Assembly: GCF_954871325.1 (NCBI RefSeq)
Contig: NC_088777.1
Location: 37,363,366-37,427,365 of the forward strand
DNA length: 64,000 nucleotides
Direction of reading: 5' to 3'
Source of the DNA: Gordionus sp. m RMFG-2023
Lineage: Eukaryota > Nematomorpha > Gordioida > Chordodea > Parachordodidae
Shown here: piece after piece, positions 11,831-24,795 of the stretch
Layout of the letters: each line of letters opens with the position of its first letter
How positions within the stretch are numbered: the stretch's first letter is position 1
Program-made: the position numbers and the translations under genes
Notes under the pieces: model-generated
The model's input: only the letters and a program-made list of their open reading frames with translations
The model's database searches: none
What the model was told of the DNA's origin: nothing

Positions 11831-12050
11831 TAGTATTTTTAAACAGCCCGTTTTGAGCCTATCATTAAAAACAGTTAACTCAATATTTTAAACAGTAAAA
11901 TATTACGCAAGCCTGAAGATTTTTCTCATAGATGGCACAAAGGTTTGGACACCTATTAGCGAAATCTTGAGGCTTAGGAAATATTTTTCTGCCCAAAATA
12001 TTGAGTTCGCCGTTTTTATAAATCAACTCAAATCGAGCAGTTATATACTA
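11831..12050. mobile_element. Decayed second copy of the 223-bp hAT MITE
   Basis: Same order of words as the copy at 2999-3221: TAGTATTTTTAAACAGCCCG, then GCAAGCCTGAAGATTTT, GGCACAAAGGTTTGGAC, AAATCTTGAGGC and a worn right end TCAAATCGAGCAG. It is about 220 bp long, in the same orientation, and clearly older because the target duplication can no longer be read. Confidence 0.8.
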
Positions 12051-12345
12051 TAAAACAAAATATCATTTGATAGAATTAAAAAACTTGACTAATTTATAAG
12101 GAATGGAATAATAAAATATGATAAATATTTTATTTTTTTATAGAATATGTTATATATTAGAAAATAATATCGATAGAACAATTTCAAATTTTCTCCAAAA
12201 GACATATTTTTGGGCCATGAACCAATTCACATGATTACCATTTACTTTATAATCTATTTCACTTCTTAGTTATTAAGTTACTTACTCTAAAAAATAATTG
12301 TTCACAAGGAACTGAAGTTGTTTGTATTTTTTACTCACTTTTAAC

Positions 12346-14373
12346 CAGGAACTCGAACCGTTATTTATAACCGTTCAGTTTGGTTACGGTTCAGTATGTA
12401 AAAAATTATAATGGTTACGTTCTGGTTACGGTTCCTAAGAATAAATTTATAAGGGTTCGGTTCAGCTAATTTTTATAAAGGTTCATTCCGGTTAGAATTT
12501 TTTTTTTATTGAAGCAACACTATCATATAATGATTTTAATTATAAATATATTAAAAATTTTGCCATCACTAATTTATTTTTTATTATAAACATATATAAA
12601 TTATATATAAAAAATATATATGATTCAAAATAACTCATTTTTAAATATATTATTTGAACGTATAAGTAATATATTTTCTAATACAACTGGATTTATATTT
12701 GTTCGTCGAGGCGATAACACAAATTTTAGCTCCGAAAAGGCCCTTTCTACAGAAACTTGGGATGCTGGAACTGCCAGTGCTATAAGAACAAGTTTATACA
12801 ATTTTGGATATTCAAATTTTTTCGATTCCCAAAATATAAAAACTGATGATTTTTTGTCAATCCTTTCAACACCTTCAAACGATTCAATAATTATTCTAAT
12901 ATTATGTTCTTTGTGTGCATTTGAAGTAGCTTTTTTAAATTCCGACTCACGGGCTATCAGAAGCTTTTCTAATTCATCATCTGTTTTATGATCTTTGGAG
13001 CTAGAGGTAGATTGCAATATATACATTTCTAGGCTAACATCATTTTCCAAGGCCTATATATTTTAAATGAAAAATAACTTTTAAAATAAATACGGACAAT
13101 AATCAAAATAAGGCTAAATAAAATATGTGGACCTGAATTGCTCCATGTTTTATTTAAATGATCTTTGCATGTACAGTAATAAGTTCTGTGCAGGAATTTA
13201 CTAATGTGTTTTTATCCATTTTAATTTTGATAAGAGAATTTAATGCCTGCTCAATAGAAATATTATGGCTAGGTTTTGATATTGATTTCAAAGGCTGGAA
13301 AGCTTTAATTTTTTTGTAGTTAGGAATTCATATTCTTTAGAATGATGCCTTTGAATATGCCTTTCTAAATTAGCTGCATGGTCACCTTTAATTATCATTA
13401 TGCAATTATCTATTATACAGGTTGATTCATTTAAGAGAATATTATAACTAAAAATGAACGGACTGGGTTAATTTTGGGACGGACATTATTTCTAAAAGCA
13501 AATAAAGTAAATTTTTATTAATTATTAACAACAAATATTGTAAAATTGAAATTGATAATACTGCCAAGTTGTAAAGCCAAATTATATGGATATTATTACT
13601 TAAAAATTCACTATTCCTCTAAGAAAACTAATGCTTTAAAATATACTCAAATGCCAAAATTTTATAAATAATATATAAAATTAAAACATTATAAGTAATT
13701 TTGAAATTTAAATAATAGCCTACTATCATATTCAAGGGTGGGTGGTGATATTATAATTAATTAAATAAATGCAACTAAATAAAATCGGCTATTTTGATAT
13801 TTTGCATACTAAAACATAAAAAATAGGAATATGGTTCTATTACTATAAGAAATAAATACAAAAAATGAGGTCAGACAAATATAATATATTAAAATTATTT
13901 GATAAACTAAATAGAATTTATAATGTAACACAAATTTATTATTTATAATAAAGGCCTGATATTATACTTAAATTAATTTAATAAATACAACTAAATCAAA
14001 AATCTACAAATTGTTTATTTAGATATTTTGCATAATTAAAGGATTGTGGATAAATTTAAGTAATAGTTAAAAAATTAATACATACTTTATTAAGGGTATA
14101 AGGATATCAGATTACACATATATTTTGATCATTTAATAATTAAAATTATAAATAACGAGGGAAATACGGTTAAATATATAATTACACCACAAGGAAAATA
14201 ATGTAAAAAATTAGAATTATAAATTTTATTTTAACCGGTTTAACGTTTTTTTATGAAGGTTCTTTTCACTCTTTTAAAAAATAATTATATCGGTTCGGTT
14301 ACGGTTAAGGTTCAGATATTTATTAGGGTTTATAACGGTTTCGCGGTTCGTTACGGTTCGCTCCGGGTCCCTG
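12346..14373 (-). mobile_element. Internally deleted hAT element, 2028 bp, with GGTTACGGTTC end repeats
   Basis: It starts CAGGAACTCGAACCG; the other end reads, inverted, CAGGGACCCGGAGCGAACCG. It is flanked on both sides by CTTTTAAC (12338-12345 and 14374-14381). Within 150 bp of each end the words GGTTACGGTTC/GAACCGTAACG recur several times; such subterminal arrays are usual transposase-binding sites in hAT. The - strand holds remains of the transposase: a BED-finger-like piece near 13320-13430 and the dimerization domain at 13050-12625. Confidence 0.9.
12625..13050 (-). pseudogene. hAT transposase C-terminal domain
   Basis: An open frame of 141 codons, belonging to the 12346-14373 element. 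Its last 60 residues are a good hAT dimerization domain: LYKLVLIALAVPASQVSVER, AFSELKFVLSPRRTNI, LENILLIRSN. The part between this and the BED-like piece near 13.4 kb is much shorter than in a full hAT transposase, and most of the catalytic core is missing. The element could therefore move only with help from a full copy. Confidence 0.8.
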
Positions 14374-14381
14374 CTTTTAAC

Positions 14382-15898
14382 AATATACAAGTTAATTTAC
14401 AGGCAAAGAATAATTAGTAACAAAACATAAACTATTTAGTACCATTAGTATATATGCTCTATTGTAGAATATGATGTATATAAATCATGATATTCATTTA
14501 ATTTAATATATTTGTTTATGCACTAACTTTAAAAAATATTCTCTTTGGCAGGTTAGATTCTGAAATGATTTAACTATTTGGATTTAATTTAACATTTAAA
14601 TATTTTATCATTGGTTAACAAAGAGTATATACACATAAACAATAAAAACCTAGGAAATAGTTTTGTGTACGAATAAAAAATGAATAAATTCTGGCACTTT
14701 TTGAATTGTTTATATTTATTTGCTAATAATAAAAAGATAGTAAATAATTTCTAAGGGTCCAAACCAAACCGAACTAAGATCCAATTGTGAAATAGAATCG
14801 AACCATGAAACCGATTTTAAAATACGGCGTGATTCGGTCAAAAGAACCCGGACCGTTTTATTAGCAGAAAATAATTTTAGTGATCACCTTTTATCCAAGT
14901 TGATGACTGGAAATGAAAAAGATACGAAAGTTTCTACACTCAATCCAAATTCTTTGAACTTGTCAAATTCCTTTTCATATTTAATGCTTTTTTTAATTCG
15001 CGTTATAATTTTATACCTTTAAAGTTATTAGTTAAAAAAATCTTGTAATTGAAATAACATTATAAATTGTTTTATGATTTTGATTTGCAATGGTCAAAAT
15101 ACCATAAATGGCACAGATGTTAACTTAAAAATCTCTTAAGATATCGGGCTAATAAAATCAAATTTTTTTATAAAGCAGCCACCATAATGGCCTAATAAAA
15201 ATATTTTATAAAACGTTATTATAACATTTAGAATTTAATTTATATTTCTTAATCCGAACATGAACCAGTTTTTGCTAAACTCCTTAAACTAACTGGGTTT
15301 AAAATTTTTATCTTTAAGAAAGTCCAAAGTGGAGACCGGTATGGGTTCGCACTGGTCGGTGAAAATTTTTGAAAAGGTTCTTGGCCTTGCTAGCAAAATA
15401 ATTTTGTACTAATTGTCTATTCCAGCTCGTAATAATTTTTTTATAAGAGAAAAGACATAAATTGCCTAATTATAAGTCTTATAAAAAATTGCACAATTTA
15501 GAGCCCAAAAAATATTTTGCACAAATTACTCTGTCTGGGCTAGGCTTCGGTAGGCCCACCCCTAGTCCGATGTCCTAATTTACAATTATTTCTCCGACTA
15601 ATAAGTGGCTATTTTTATATAGTGCTAGATTTATAAAAATAAGAATCGAAGTTCCTTGTTAGTTTTCATACGAGTAATATACTCAAAATCTCTGTATTTT
15701 ATAAAAATTAGTTAAAATGAGTTATTAAAAAATTCTTAAAATCATTTAAATTAATTTTGAGATTTTATGTATTTTAATTTATGATGGCATGCCAATTAAA
15801 AATATATTTAAACTTGATATAATTGTTATATTCTAATAAATTAATGGTCATTAGATTATATTTATAAGTTATATTTTATTTTGTTGATTCACCTTATC
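14382..15898. other. AT-rich spacer with worn repeat ends
   Basis: No gene seen. The 14755-14865 patch is the counterpart of 11690-11815. GC-rich words near 15330-15390 and 15530-15570 (GGCTAGGCTTCGGTAGGCCC) look like worn ends of small non-autonomous elements; no pair could be defined. Confidence 0.4.
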
Positions 15899-17340
15899 CA
15901 GTAGCGTACGCAGGAATTTGGTGTGGGGGGGGGGGATAATTAAAATTTTTTAAAATAAAATTATTGTTATTTAAAAATATCAAGCATAAATTAATTAGGA
16001 CTAATAACTATTTCTAATATACAAATTTAAATTAATATAAAATTAAATATATAAACCGATATATAAAAATAAATTTGATTTAAAAAATATTAAACGAATA
16101 TAACCGGCGGCATATAAATACTTTAAATAAATTTGAATTATAAAATATTAAGTGGAAATAACCAGGATATGATGACTATAAAATAAATAATCCATAATAG
16201 AAATTTAAATTTTTTTGAGCTTTTAAAATTTATATATAAAGTATAAAAAATCTAAATGTTGGAAATATGAATAATTATATTTTTTATGTAAAAGAAAAAT
16301 ATATAAGACATTAAAAAATGATAGCACAAAAAATATTATAGAAACATTATATTTTTATAATGTAAAATCCAATCTTCGTTGGGAGGGAGCTAATTTTTCA
16401 ATTATCTCATCCGTGTTTGGCGTCAAATGCCTATGAATATTCAAAAGGGCCAGACCATTCAACCTACTTTCAGAAGTTGTACTTCTTAGGTACGTTTTTA
16501 ATCTTCTTAAAGAAGAGAATGTTCTCTCATTAGTTGCAGTACTAATGGGAAGAGTTGCTAATATATATAATAATTTCAATATATTGGGAAAATAATCTAA
16601 AAGATGTTTGAAATGATGCAAAGCATCATAGCATTTTTTAGGACTATATCAACCATAGTTAATCTTTTATACCATAGTTGGCATTCAGCTAATAAAGCAT
16701 CATGAGATACATTAATGTCTTCATGATAAAAATCTTCCAAATATTTTATTTTTTTTCTATCACCATCTGAAAAAGGTTCAGAGGGCTTTTGCGGAAGTAA
16801 TATCTGCAGATTGATAAGTGTTTCTTGATAAATTAAAAACCTTTCATTTACTTGGGTTATAAATGTATCCAAAAGAGGTATAAAGACATTTATTTTATAA
16901 TAATCTTCTATTGACCCTATATTAATATTTGGACGATAAGTTTGCCTTTCTGTAAGTCGAGGGAGACAAATATTGAACTCGTATAGCTCTGCTTTTGATT
17001 CAACATTAACATATAAAATATGAAATTCCTCATCAGCACAAGCTCTAATTTCTTTGAGTTCTAATAAAATTGTCTCTGCTATTCTCATCATTTCAATCAA
17101 ATCAATATCAGGTTTTTGAAAAGTATTACATAAAATAGTTGTATAATTAAATAATTTATTATTACATTCTAATGCGAAAAAAAAATTTGGTACAAGTATT
17201 GAATCCAGTAACTTGCTTGCTTCTGAAGAAATATCTTTTTCAGACATTGTGATATTTCTATAAGAGCATTAATAATCGGCTCTTCTAACTCGATAAAAGC
17301 TGTTACTGCTTGATGTCGAAGACTCCATCTTGTTGGACAA
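15899..17340 (-). mobile_element. hAT fossil of the ZMYM1/P52rIPK-like group
   Basis: The left end at 15899 reads CAGTAGCGTACGCAGGAATT followed by a run of 11 G, the usual terminus of this hAT group. The - strand frames at 17247-16597 and 16621-16355 encode transposase parts: LPRLTERQTYRPNIN, YYKINVFIPLLDTFITQVN, then the dimerization motif LATLPISTATNERTFSSLRR and GLALLNIHR. A further piece (CPTRWSLRHQAV, FIELEEPIINAL) extends to about 17340. The two main frames overlap out of phase, so the gene is broken there. The right terminus was not found; a LINE fragment abuts. Confidence 0.8.
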
Positions 17341-17344
17341 GCTT

Positions 17345-17590
17345 TTTTATCTTGATTCTATCTCATTTATTTTATTGTAATTTTGGTACGCTATCTCCGG
17401 CTGTACCCTATTATTTTTTCCACAAAAATAACTAGTTCCCGGAACTTCATCTGTTTCACTAAGATGATTCTTGTGTTCCTGATTTTGTAGCACATGAGTC
17501 GGAATATTGCAGTCCTTTATTTGATGTCCAAAACTTTGACAGCGACAGCATTTTTTGAATACATCAGATTTCGGTTTTTTTTTCCCAATT
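17345..17590 (-). pseudogene. LINE ORF1 (jockey/X-type) zinc-knuckle fragment
   Basis: On the - strand the stretch reads CCRCQSFGHQIKDC, a CX2CX4HX4C knuckle, then EHKNHLSETDEVPGTSYFCG and AYQNYNKINE. The order of knuckle, EHxxHL, (T)PxxCxxCG and AYQ matches the pre-C2HC/knuckle region of ORF1 proteins of jockey-like non-LTR retrotransposons. Several cysteines are replaced (for example the second knuckle reads YFCGKNN), and no ORF2 is nearby. It is a short dead remnant caught between a hAT fossil and a Ty3 element. Confidence 0.6.
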
Positions 17591-17779
17591 TTTTTATTAT
17601 TATTATTCTAACATAGATTATTTGTTCGTGCGTCTCAATTTTGTAACTCATCACAAGTTATGGATATTTCTTTTTATTTTAAATACTCAAATTTATTTTA
17701 TTTTAATATAATTAATTAATTTTCTCTTTTAAAATAAAATTAATACTTATTAATTATTTATTTTCTTTTAAAAATTTTA

Positions 17780-20700
17780 TTTTAAATACATAATTCCCTT
17801 GAACCTTTTCAAATTCAATTTATTTGGAATATGAATCCACAACCAAAAAATATGATTTTTTATCCAATTCAAAAAAATCAATGTGGAGACGATCCCATGG
17901 TTTCTTTGATTTGGGCCACACTTGCTTGTCCCATCTCTTTACGGGGCATAACGGCACAAGTATTACATGGAACACATTCCTTTGTAATTTTTTCTATATC
18001 ATTACCCATCCCAGGCCACCATACATATTCACGAGCCCAAGATTTCATTTTAACTTGACCCTGGTGTCCTGCATGTAACAAATTAATTATTTTAGCACGT
18101 AATTTCAAAGGAATTACTGTCCTATTTCCTCTCATTAAACAATCATCTACCGCGGATAATTCTTTTTCGAATTTTTGATAAATTTTACAATTATTTTTTC
18201 ATGGTTTTTTTCCCGTTAAAAATAATTTTATTTGTCTCATTACTTTATCTTTTAAAGTATATGATTTGAGATCTTCCCAAGTTGTAGGACCTCCCTTTAA
18301 CATATATGATAGAGTACGCACTAATGCATCTTCTCTATCAATAATCATGTTATCAATTATTTCAGGAGTAGCACAACCTGCCCCTAATCTCGATAATATA
18401 TCTGGCAAATGATTTTTTGTACCTCGCCGATATTTTATATCTACGTTAAAACTTCCCACAAGTAACAACCACCGTTGTAACCTCGGGGACATCATTAATT
18501 CTTTGTTATCTTTCTTGAACAAATGAATTAATGGCTTGTGATCTGTAAAAATCACAAATCTTTTCCCGATTAAATACTTGCGACATTTGGTCAATCCAAA
18601 AATAATCGCTAAGGCCTCCTGTTCTATAACAGAGTACCTGGTTTCAACTTCATGAAATATTCTCGAAAAAAAAATAATTGGTCTCTCTAAACCATCAATG
18701 ACATGTAATAATGCGCCTCCTACACCTTTATTGGATGCATCAACCGCAAGAATTATCTCCAAATCATTGTTAAAACACACTAAATTGGTTCCTCACCAAT
18801 TTTTCTCTTTAAATTTTCAAAAGCATATCTTTGTTCAATTTTCCATTCAAAATTAACGCCTTTTTTAATAAGTCATATAATGGAGCTGCTATTTTTGCAA
18901 AATTATCCACAAATCTATGATAATAATTTATCATGCCCATAAAAGACTGCACTTCAGCTTTATTACTAGGCTGATTTATGTTTAAAATATTTTTTAAATT
19001 TTTATCAAGCGGCTTCACTTCAATTCCATTAATTTGATGACCCAAATACACTATTTCAGTGACACCAAGAATACTTTTCTCTTTACTGGCTTTTAAACCT
19101 TTATCTTGAATTCTCTTGAAAACCTCTTCAAGACGTTGATTATGTTCTGCCGTCACTCCAGTTATCAACACATCATCCATATAATAAAATACGCCTTCCA
19201 AACCCTGGAAAACTGATGCCATTGTTCTCTGAAAAATCGATGCAGATACACTTAATCCAAAAGGTAATCTACAAAATGCAAATAATCCTTTAGGCGTTGT
19301 TATTGTTAACAATTTACGAATTTCTTCTTTCAAAGACAATTGTAAATATGCTGATGAAAAGTCAACTTTTGAAAAATATTTGGCTCCCTTAAAATTTGCC
19401 AAAATTTCTTCAATTCGAGATAATGGATATTTCACTTCCACAACCCATTTGTTAAGTGTTACTCGAAAATCTGCACGTAATCTAAGTTTTCCATTAGATT
19501 TTTTAACAGGTACTAATGGTGTAGCCCATTCACTATATTCCACAGGAATAATAATACCATCATTAACCCATTTATCTAATTCTTCGTTGATCTCCTTTTT
19601 CCACTCAAAAGGAACTCTACGACAGGCTAAGAAAATAGATGAAAATCCCTCTTTTAATTTTAAATCTACTTGATAATCATTTAGACATCCCAAAGTGTCT
19701 TCAAAAATTATACCATATTTTTCCACTAAAATAGGTATAGCATTTTTAACTCTATTTAATTCATTAATTTCATTATTAATTTTTTTATCATTATCAATTT
19801 CACTATTGATCTTATATTGATTTGAATCTATCATGGATTTTGCAGGATATTCACAAATATTCTTATTAACGATAGATTTTTTTGCTTCACCCATTAATTT
19901 ATTCATTTCCCTTTCTTTAAGCTTTTCCCTGACTTCATTAACCATTATTTTTCTTTCGGCATTATCTCTAGCCAATTCTTTATCAATGATAAATAAATCC
20001 CAATAATTATTTCTAGGTCCAAGTTTGCTAATCCAATCCCAACCCATAATTGTTTCAACATTTTTTTCCACTATCCATAAATCCAAAATTATACGAATAT
20101 CATGGAAAAGAACATCCCATTGAGTTCTACCCAAAACTTTGATTTCAGATCTCAAATTGTTTTATACACATATTTATTTTTTCAATAATATCATTAGGCC
20201 AATATTTATAAAAATTTTCACAAGACATGATTGAAATACTTGTCCTGGTATCAAATAACATTTCAACCATTTGTCCACCAAATTTTAAATTAATATGAGG
20301 ACATGAACTCTGTTCCTTTGCTCCCTCAGTTATTAAATTTTTAGGCAATTTAATCGGTTGAATGGTATTTATTTTAATCTCTTTTTCAATACAATTAATA
20401 TTCATACCTAAATTCATCTCAGAATTTAAATGTCTCTGAATCTTATTTATGTTTTTATTAAAAATCTCCCATGGATATTTCCCACTTGTTTGATTATAAT
20501 AATCCTTTTTATTCAGATTATTGGTTAATTTAAAATTTTTTTTTCATCAGAATGACAATAAAAATTTCCCACATTCCAACTCTTTTTATTCGAGTTAAAT
20601 TTCAATGTATAATCATCATTCCCATGATGATTATCTATTTTATTATATACATCCACAAAATTTTTAATAAAACTATATATATCAAAATATTTATTATTCT

Positions 20701-22080
20701 CTAAATTTTTTTATTTTTATATGACTCTCTTTCAAATCATATAGTCACTGTGACCCACTCACACTTTGGATACAATGTTTGGCAATGTGTCCCATTTCTT
20801 CACATTTGAAACACATTCTATCATGGTCTGTATTGTAAGTTTTAATTTCATCCACATTTATAATCTGAGGATTTTGTATACTTCGAACCACTGGATTTAT
20901 CACTACCTGTTCGTTGCGGAAATCCACTTTTGAAATTGGTTTCTTTCACCATGCAATTTCTTTTTATATGTCCTACAAAACCACATCTATGACACACTAT
21001 GTCATTTTTTTCACTTGGTTTTGCAGTCACATTCTCATTAGTTTTTCGGTCTCTTGAATAACAATTTTTACCGATATATCCTTTTCTTCCACAAAGTTCA
21101 CAACTTTCAATCGCATTATTACTTTTGATTTTTAAGTTGGAAACTTCTCAGGACAAATTTTTCATATTTTCTCTCATTTCTCTAATTTCACATAAAATTA
21201 GAGATTCCTCTGTACTTTGTCTCAAAGTATTATTGGTATTATTCTCTTTCAAAATTTCTACTGGTTTCTCGATTAAAACCTCAGAAATTTGCTTTTTAAA
21301 TTCTATCACAATTGAATTTAATTTTTTATTTATATCCTCCGATATGTCAATATTTTGATGAAAATTAAATACGTCACCCGTATCTAATATTTTCTCGGAT
21401 TTTTCTTCCAGTATAACATTTTTTTTACCATTTAAATTTTTTAATTCTAACAAAATTAAATGTAAACTATTTTTGATATCTTCAGAAATATCTGGAGATT
21501 TCACCAAAACTTTAGGAATTAAATTTTCAATATTTGTATTTTTTATATCATTTTCTCTATTTTTAAGAGATCTTCTTTTTATTTTCCTTATTACTTGTTT
21601 CATTATAATTAAGATTACATAAAACACAAAAAAAATTAATGCAGTAATGACATTATTGGTCACATCCACTTTATTAAAGTTTGAATTAAAAATTTTATTA
21701 AAATTATTCTTAAAATTTGACATTTTATTAATATTATGCTTATTATAATTATCATTAAAATAAAAAGCCATTTTTTTCATTAATTACCCAAAATTTAAAA
21801 TTTTATCTTATATATTTCTAATTTTAATCCAAAAAATCTTACTATTGCGTTGTGTAATTTATAATACAAAAAAAATTTCTTACCTTTATATATCCGGAAT
21901 CCACTATTATTTTGAGGAACCCGGTCTTAGAAATTGTTTTTCTTGATTAATAACGTCTGAAATTTATTTTTATAAAACACTCTAGTTTTATTTTTTTCTC
22001 TAAATATTTCAATATTTATATTTTTCTCTAACTTATTTTTTCCCTAATAAGTGTTCACGAATCCTGGTCTGTCGGCACCA
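17780..22080 (-). mobile_element. Broken Ty3/gypsy retrotransposon (fossil)
   Basis: Parts in order on the - strand: a primer-binding-site-like TGGTGCCGACAGACC at 22080; a Gag-position frame (21780-21148) with a hydrophobic stretch near its N-terminus; CCHC knuckles (about 21100-20745); a protease-like region (20417-20145); reverse transcriptase with YMDD (20155-18809); RNase H (18780-18199); and the zinc-binding start of integrase with WWPGM (18135-17800). The family follows from the RT-RNase H-integrase order. The element is broken, with roughly half a dozen breaks, and no LTR pair could be matched at its ends. The still long open stretches suggest only moderate age. Confidence 0.88.
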
Positions 22081-22084
22081 ATAA

Positions 22085-22445
22085 AATATTTCTCAATTTA
22101 TATACTAAATTTATTTAATTTCCAAATTTCTATTATAAAATATATTGTATTTATCAAATATAACAATATTTTTTATGAAATCTACATCATTTAAAATATC
22201 TCTTTTTCAAAGTAAAACATCAATTTATAATTTCATAAAAGTCAAAAGTTTTTGTGTTTTTCAAAATAAAATATTTATTAATCATCTCATATAATATAAT
22301 ATATTTAATATATATTATTTTTTTTTAATACAAATTATTTTATTGATTGACATTAAATTTTTCAATAATTATTTAAATTTATCAATAATTATTTAAATTT
22401 ATCAATAATTATTTACAAAGAAAATTAAATATATATAAGATATAC
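22085..22445. other. AT-rich stretch beyond the Ty3 primer-binding site
   Basis: By position this could be the 5' LTR of the Ty3 fossil, but no second copy was found at the other end, so the identity is open. It includes the tandem repeat at 22362-22415. Confidence 0.3.
22362..22415. repeat. Tandem repeat, 20-bp unit, 2.7 copies
   Basis: The unit TCAATAATTATTTAAATTTA is repeated almost without change. Confidence 0.9.
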
Positions 22446-22451
22446 ATCAGA

Positions 22452-22483
22452 TAGCGCGCTACTTTTAAAAGTAGCATACAACA
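22452..22483. repeat. Isolated hAT end with AGCGCGCTA
   Basis: Reads AGATAGCGCGCTAC, then a perfect palindrome GCTACTTTTAAAAGTAGC, then CAACACTG. Inverted, this starts CAGTGTTG, like a hAT terminus. The AGCGCGCTA word is the subterminal repeat of element A (29315-33517). No partner end was found. Confidence 0.45.
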
Positions 22484-23998
22484 CTGGTAGCTTTCATATG
22501 TATTCAAAAGATATTTATAAAATTTAAAGAAGATTTATAATATCCAAACATTTTCCATGGCAGTTAAAATGTTTAAGTTTCTTGTTTGTAAATATCCTGA
22601 TAAAGGCCTAATTATTTCAAAAAAATTTGTGCTGTTAACTTTTAAAGGATATCTATATATTTTTTTTTTATATTTAAATGTAATGTTTAAATGAAAAGAT
22701 CATTAATAATCAATCTATTGTATAAGGATTAATGGATAAATAAAGTAATAGAGTTCCCAATCTCCCTATTCTAGCATGGGAAAATCCCTGAACATTTTCG
22801 TTGGGTTATGTTATATGAATTTAACAAATATGGTCCATTTTAGATGAGAGGGGTTATAAATTTTCTTAATAATTAGTGCATATGCAAAAATAATCCAACC
22901 AATCAGTATTTTAAATCAGGAACAGAGATAAATTTTCAGGGGTAGACTAGGTAATTTTTTAATTAAAATAAATGTGCAAAATTAAAAAATATTTTATTTT
23001 TATGGCAAAAGTATATGAAAGAAACTTCATTTTTTAAATTAAAAATCTATCTTATTTTATATATATCATACATATATATATTTAATATTAAAGAGGGTTT
23101 GGTTTTGTTTGTGTTGCAATTATTTTCATTTCGGTCTATTCCCATTAAATATTTATATATGTATAATAAAATTTTATTTCCTATATTAACTATAAATGTT
23201 GCATGTATATATATTAGCGGCAATGTGTTTTTTTTTCGTCAATGAATTTTTACAACTTTAAATCGTGGAGTGCGTTTTTTTAAATGTAAAATTCTGATTT
23301 TACCGGAAATTCAAACATGTTTAGAATAAGCTATCTTATGAGTTGCAGATAATTTTATAGTTAACTTTTGAGTTTATAATTTTTTGAAAAATCTATGGAA
23401 AACTAATATAAATTATATTTCAAAAGTCCATGGCAAAATTGTCTGATATTCAAAAGAATAGAATAATATTCATTTAGAACAAAATTAAATGCGACTAAAA
23501 TATTACAACTTAAAAAATTATGAATATGTTTTTCTGCATTCAAAAATCATCAAAAAATTTTAAAATAAATTAGACATAACGAAACTATCAAATGTTTTAA
23601 TTTATTTTTGATAATTGATTTATATTATAAAACTCAAAATTAGTATTTTATAGGTATATATAATAAGCTATATAAATATAATTCCATATTAATAAATCTT
23701 ATTTCAATCTAAGAACATAGTCAAATACTAATATTTCATTAATTAAATATTTTAGATCATTCATTCGTTTTATCATTTTCATTGCCGTCTGCTTCGTCCC
23801 TTCTTCTTTTGACTCCCTTAATTATAGAAATATATATAAATCAGTGAATTTAGCATATTTAAATAGAATCTAGTAAAATATTTAGCCTATGTGAAAGATG
23901 GGCATAGTGGAAAAAAATTAATTACAATGTAGTAGGATTTGATAAAAATTATGATTTTTTTAAAATACTTACAAAGTTAAATTTTATCATAAAATAAG
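22484..23998. other. AT-rich spacer, no gene recognised
   Basis: A short hydrophobic open frame at 23015-23245 has no family features and is not called. No repeats with clear ends. Confidence 0.5.
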
Positions 23999-24115
23999 AG
24001 ACCCTTAGGCCCGAACTAAAAAGGACCCGGTATATGGGCCTGGTAGTAAAATTTAAAAAAAAATTCAGGCCGGTTTAAAATTTTTTTTTATAAAAATTCG
24101 GGCCGAGCAGATTTT
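23999..24115. repeat. GGGCC-rich patch of a small dispersed repeat
   Basis: Words such as AGGCCCGAAC, GGGCCTGG, CAGGCCGG and CGGGCCGAGC are crowded into about 115 bp of otherwise AT-rich DNA. Similar patches occur at 34195-34315, 36765-36820, 49735-50045, 54634-54925, 51037-51565 and 62965-63340; where ends can be read they belong to hAT-type MITEs. Confidence 0.4.
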
Positions 24116-24433
24116 TATATAATAAATTTAAATTAGATCTTATTAATCAGTTGGAAAATCATATAATTAAACGTTTAAATTACCTTTTGAAAAAATATGT
24201 AAAATATAGCCAAAATTATTCAAAATAATTACAATTCAGTGCCAGGGATGAAACATAAAAATTGAAAAGTTTTATAACATTTTTTTATATAAAAATTATT
24301 TTGAAGATCAAAAAATCAATAAATGAAAGATTTTACCACGAAAGATTTTTTTACAACGAAAATTACAAAAGATTTCTTGATGAAAATCTTATGAATTATG
24401 ATTAACTCATCAAAAACGATTATATAATATCGT

Positions 24434-24795
24434 ATTGGAATATGAAATTCGCGGGGTTGGAATCTTTTAATTCTAAATCATTTATAGAGTGATTTGGAAA
24501 CATATGATTTGACGACAAATGTATTCCATCATGTATAGAGTACCTACTTATGAATTTCAGACAATTTTTCATGAACCTTTAAAGTATTTCTATAATTTAT
24601 AAAAATATTCTATATAAATATTAACATAAATTAAGAGTAGTTCAAAAGTTGATGACAATAGTATCTGAAATGTATTGGTACTCTCTACAAACTGGAATAC
24701 AATTTCGGTCAAATCAGATATTTCATTCAAAAATGCCCTCAGTAAATGATTTAAAATTTAGAGATTTCAAATCCCCATGAATTCCATATTCCAAT
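24434..24795. repeat. Foldback element, 362 bp, with arms of about 145 bp
   Basis: The left arm (from ATTGGAATATGAAATTCGCG) and the right arm (ending CATGAATTCCATATTCCAAT) pair over most of their length. They share GATTTGAC, GTATTCCA and TAGAGAGTACC/TAGAGTACC words, leaving a loop of about 70 bp near 24576-24647. No coding sequence. The arms differ at many positions, so it is old. A target duplication could not be read. Confidence 0.75.

Noticed and set aside
17824-19673. Several + strand open frames across the first Ty3 fossil
   Set aside because: They are antisense to recognisable pol parts and show no similarity of their own.
22362-22415. CRISPR-like array
   Set aside because: The units are directly adjacent 20-bp copies with no spacers, and the genome is animal.
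23015-23245. Hydrophobic 76-codon frame as a small membrane protein
   Set aside because: Composition follows from AT-rich DNA; no splice context, family motif or conserved neighbour.
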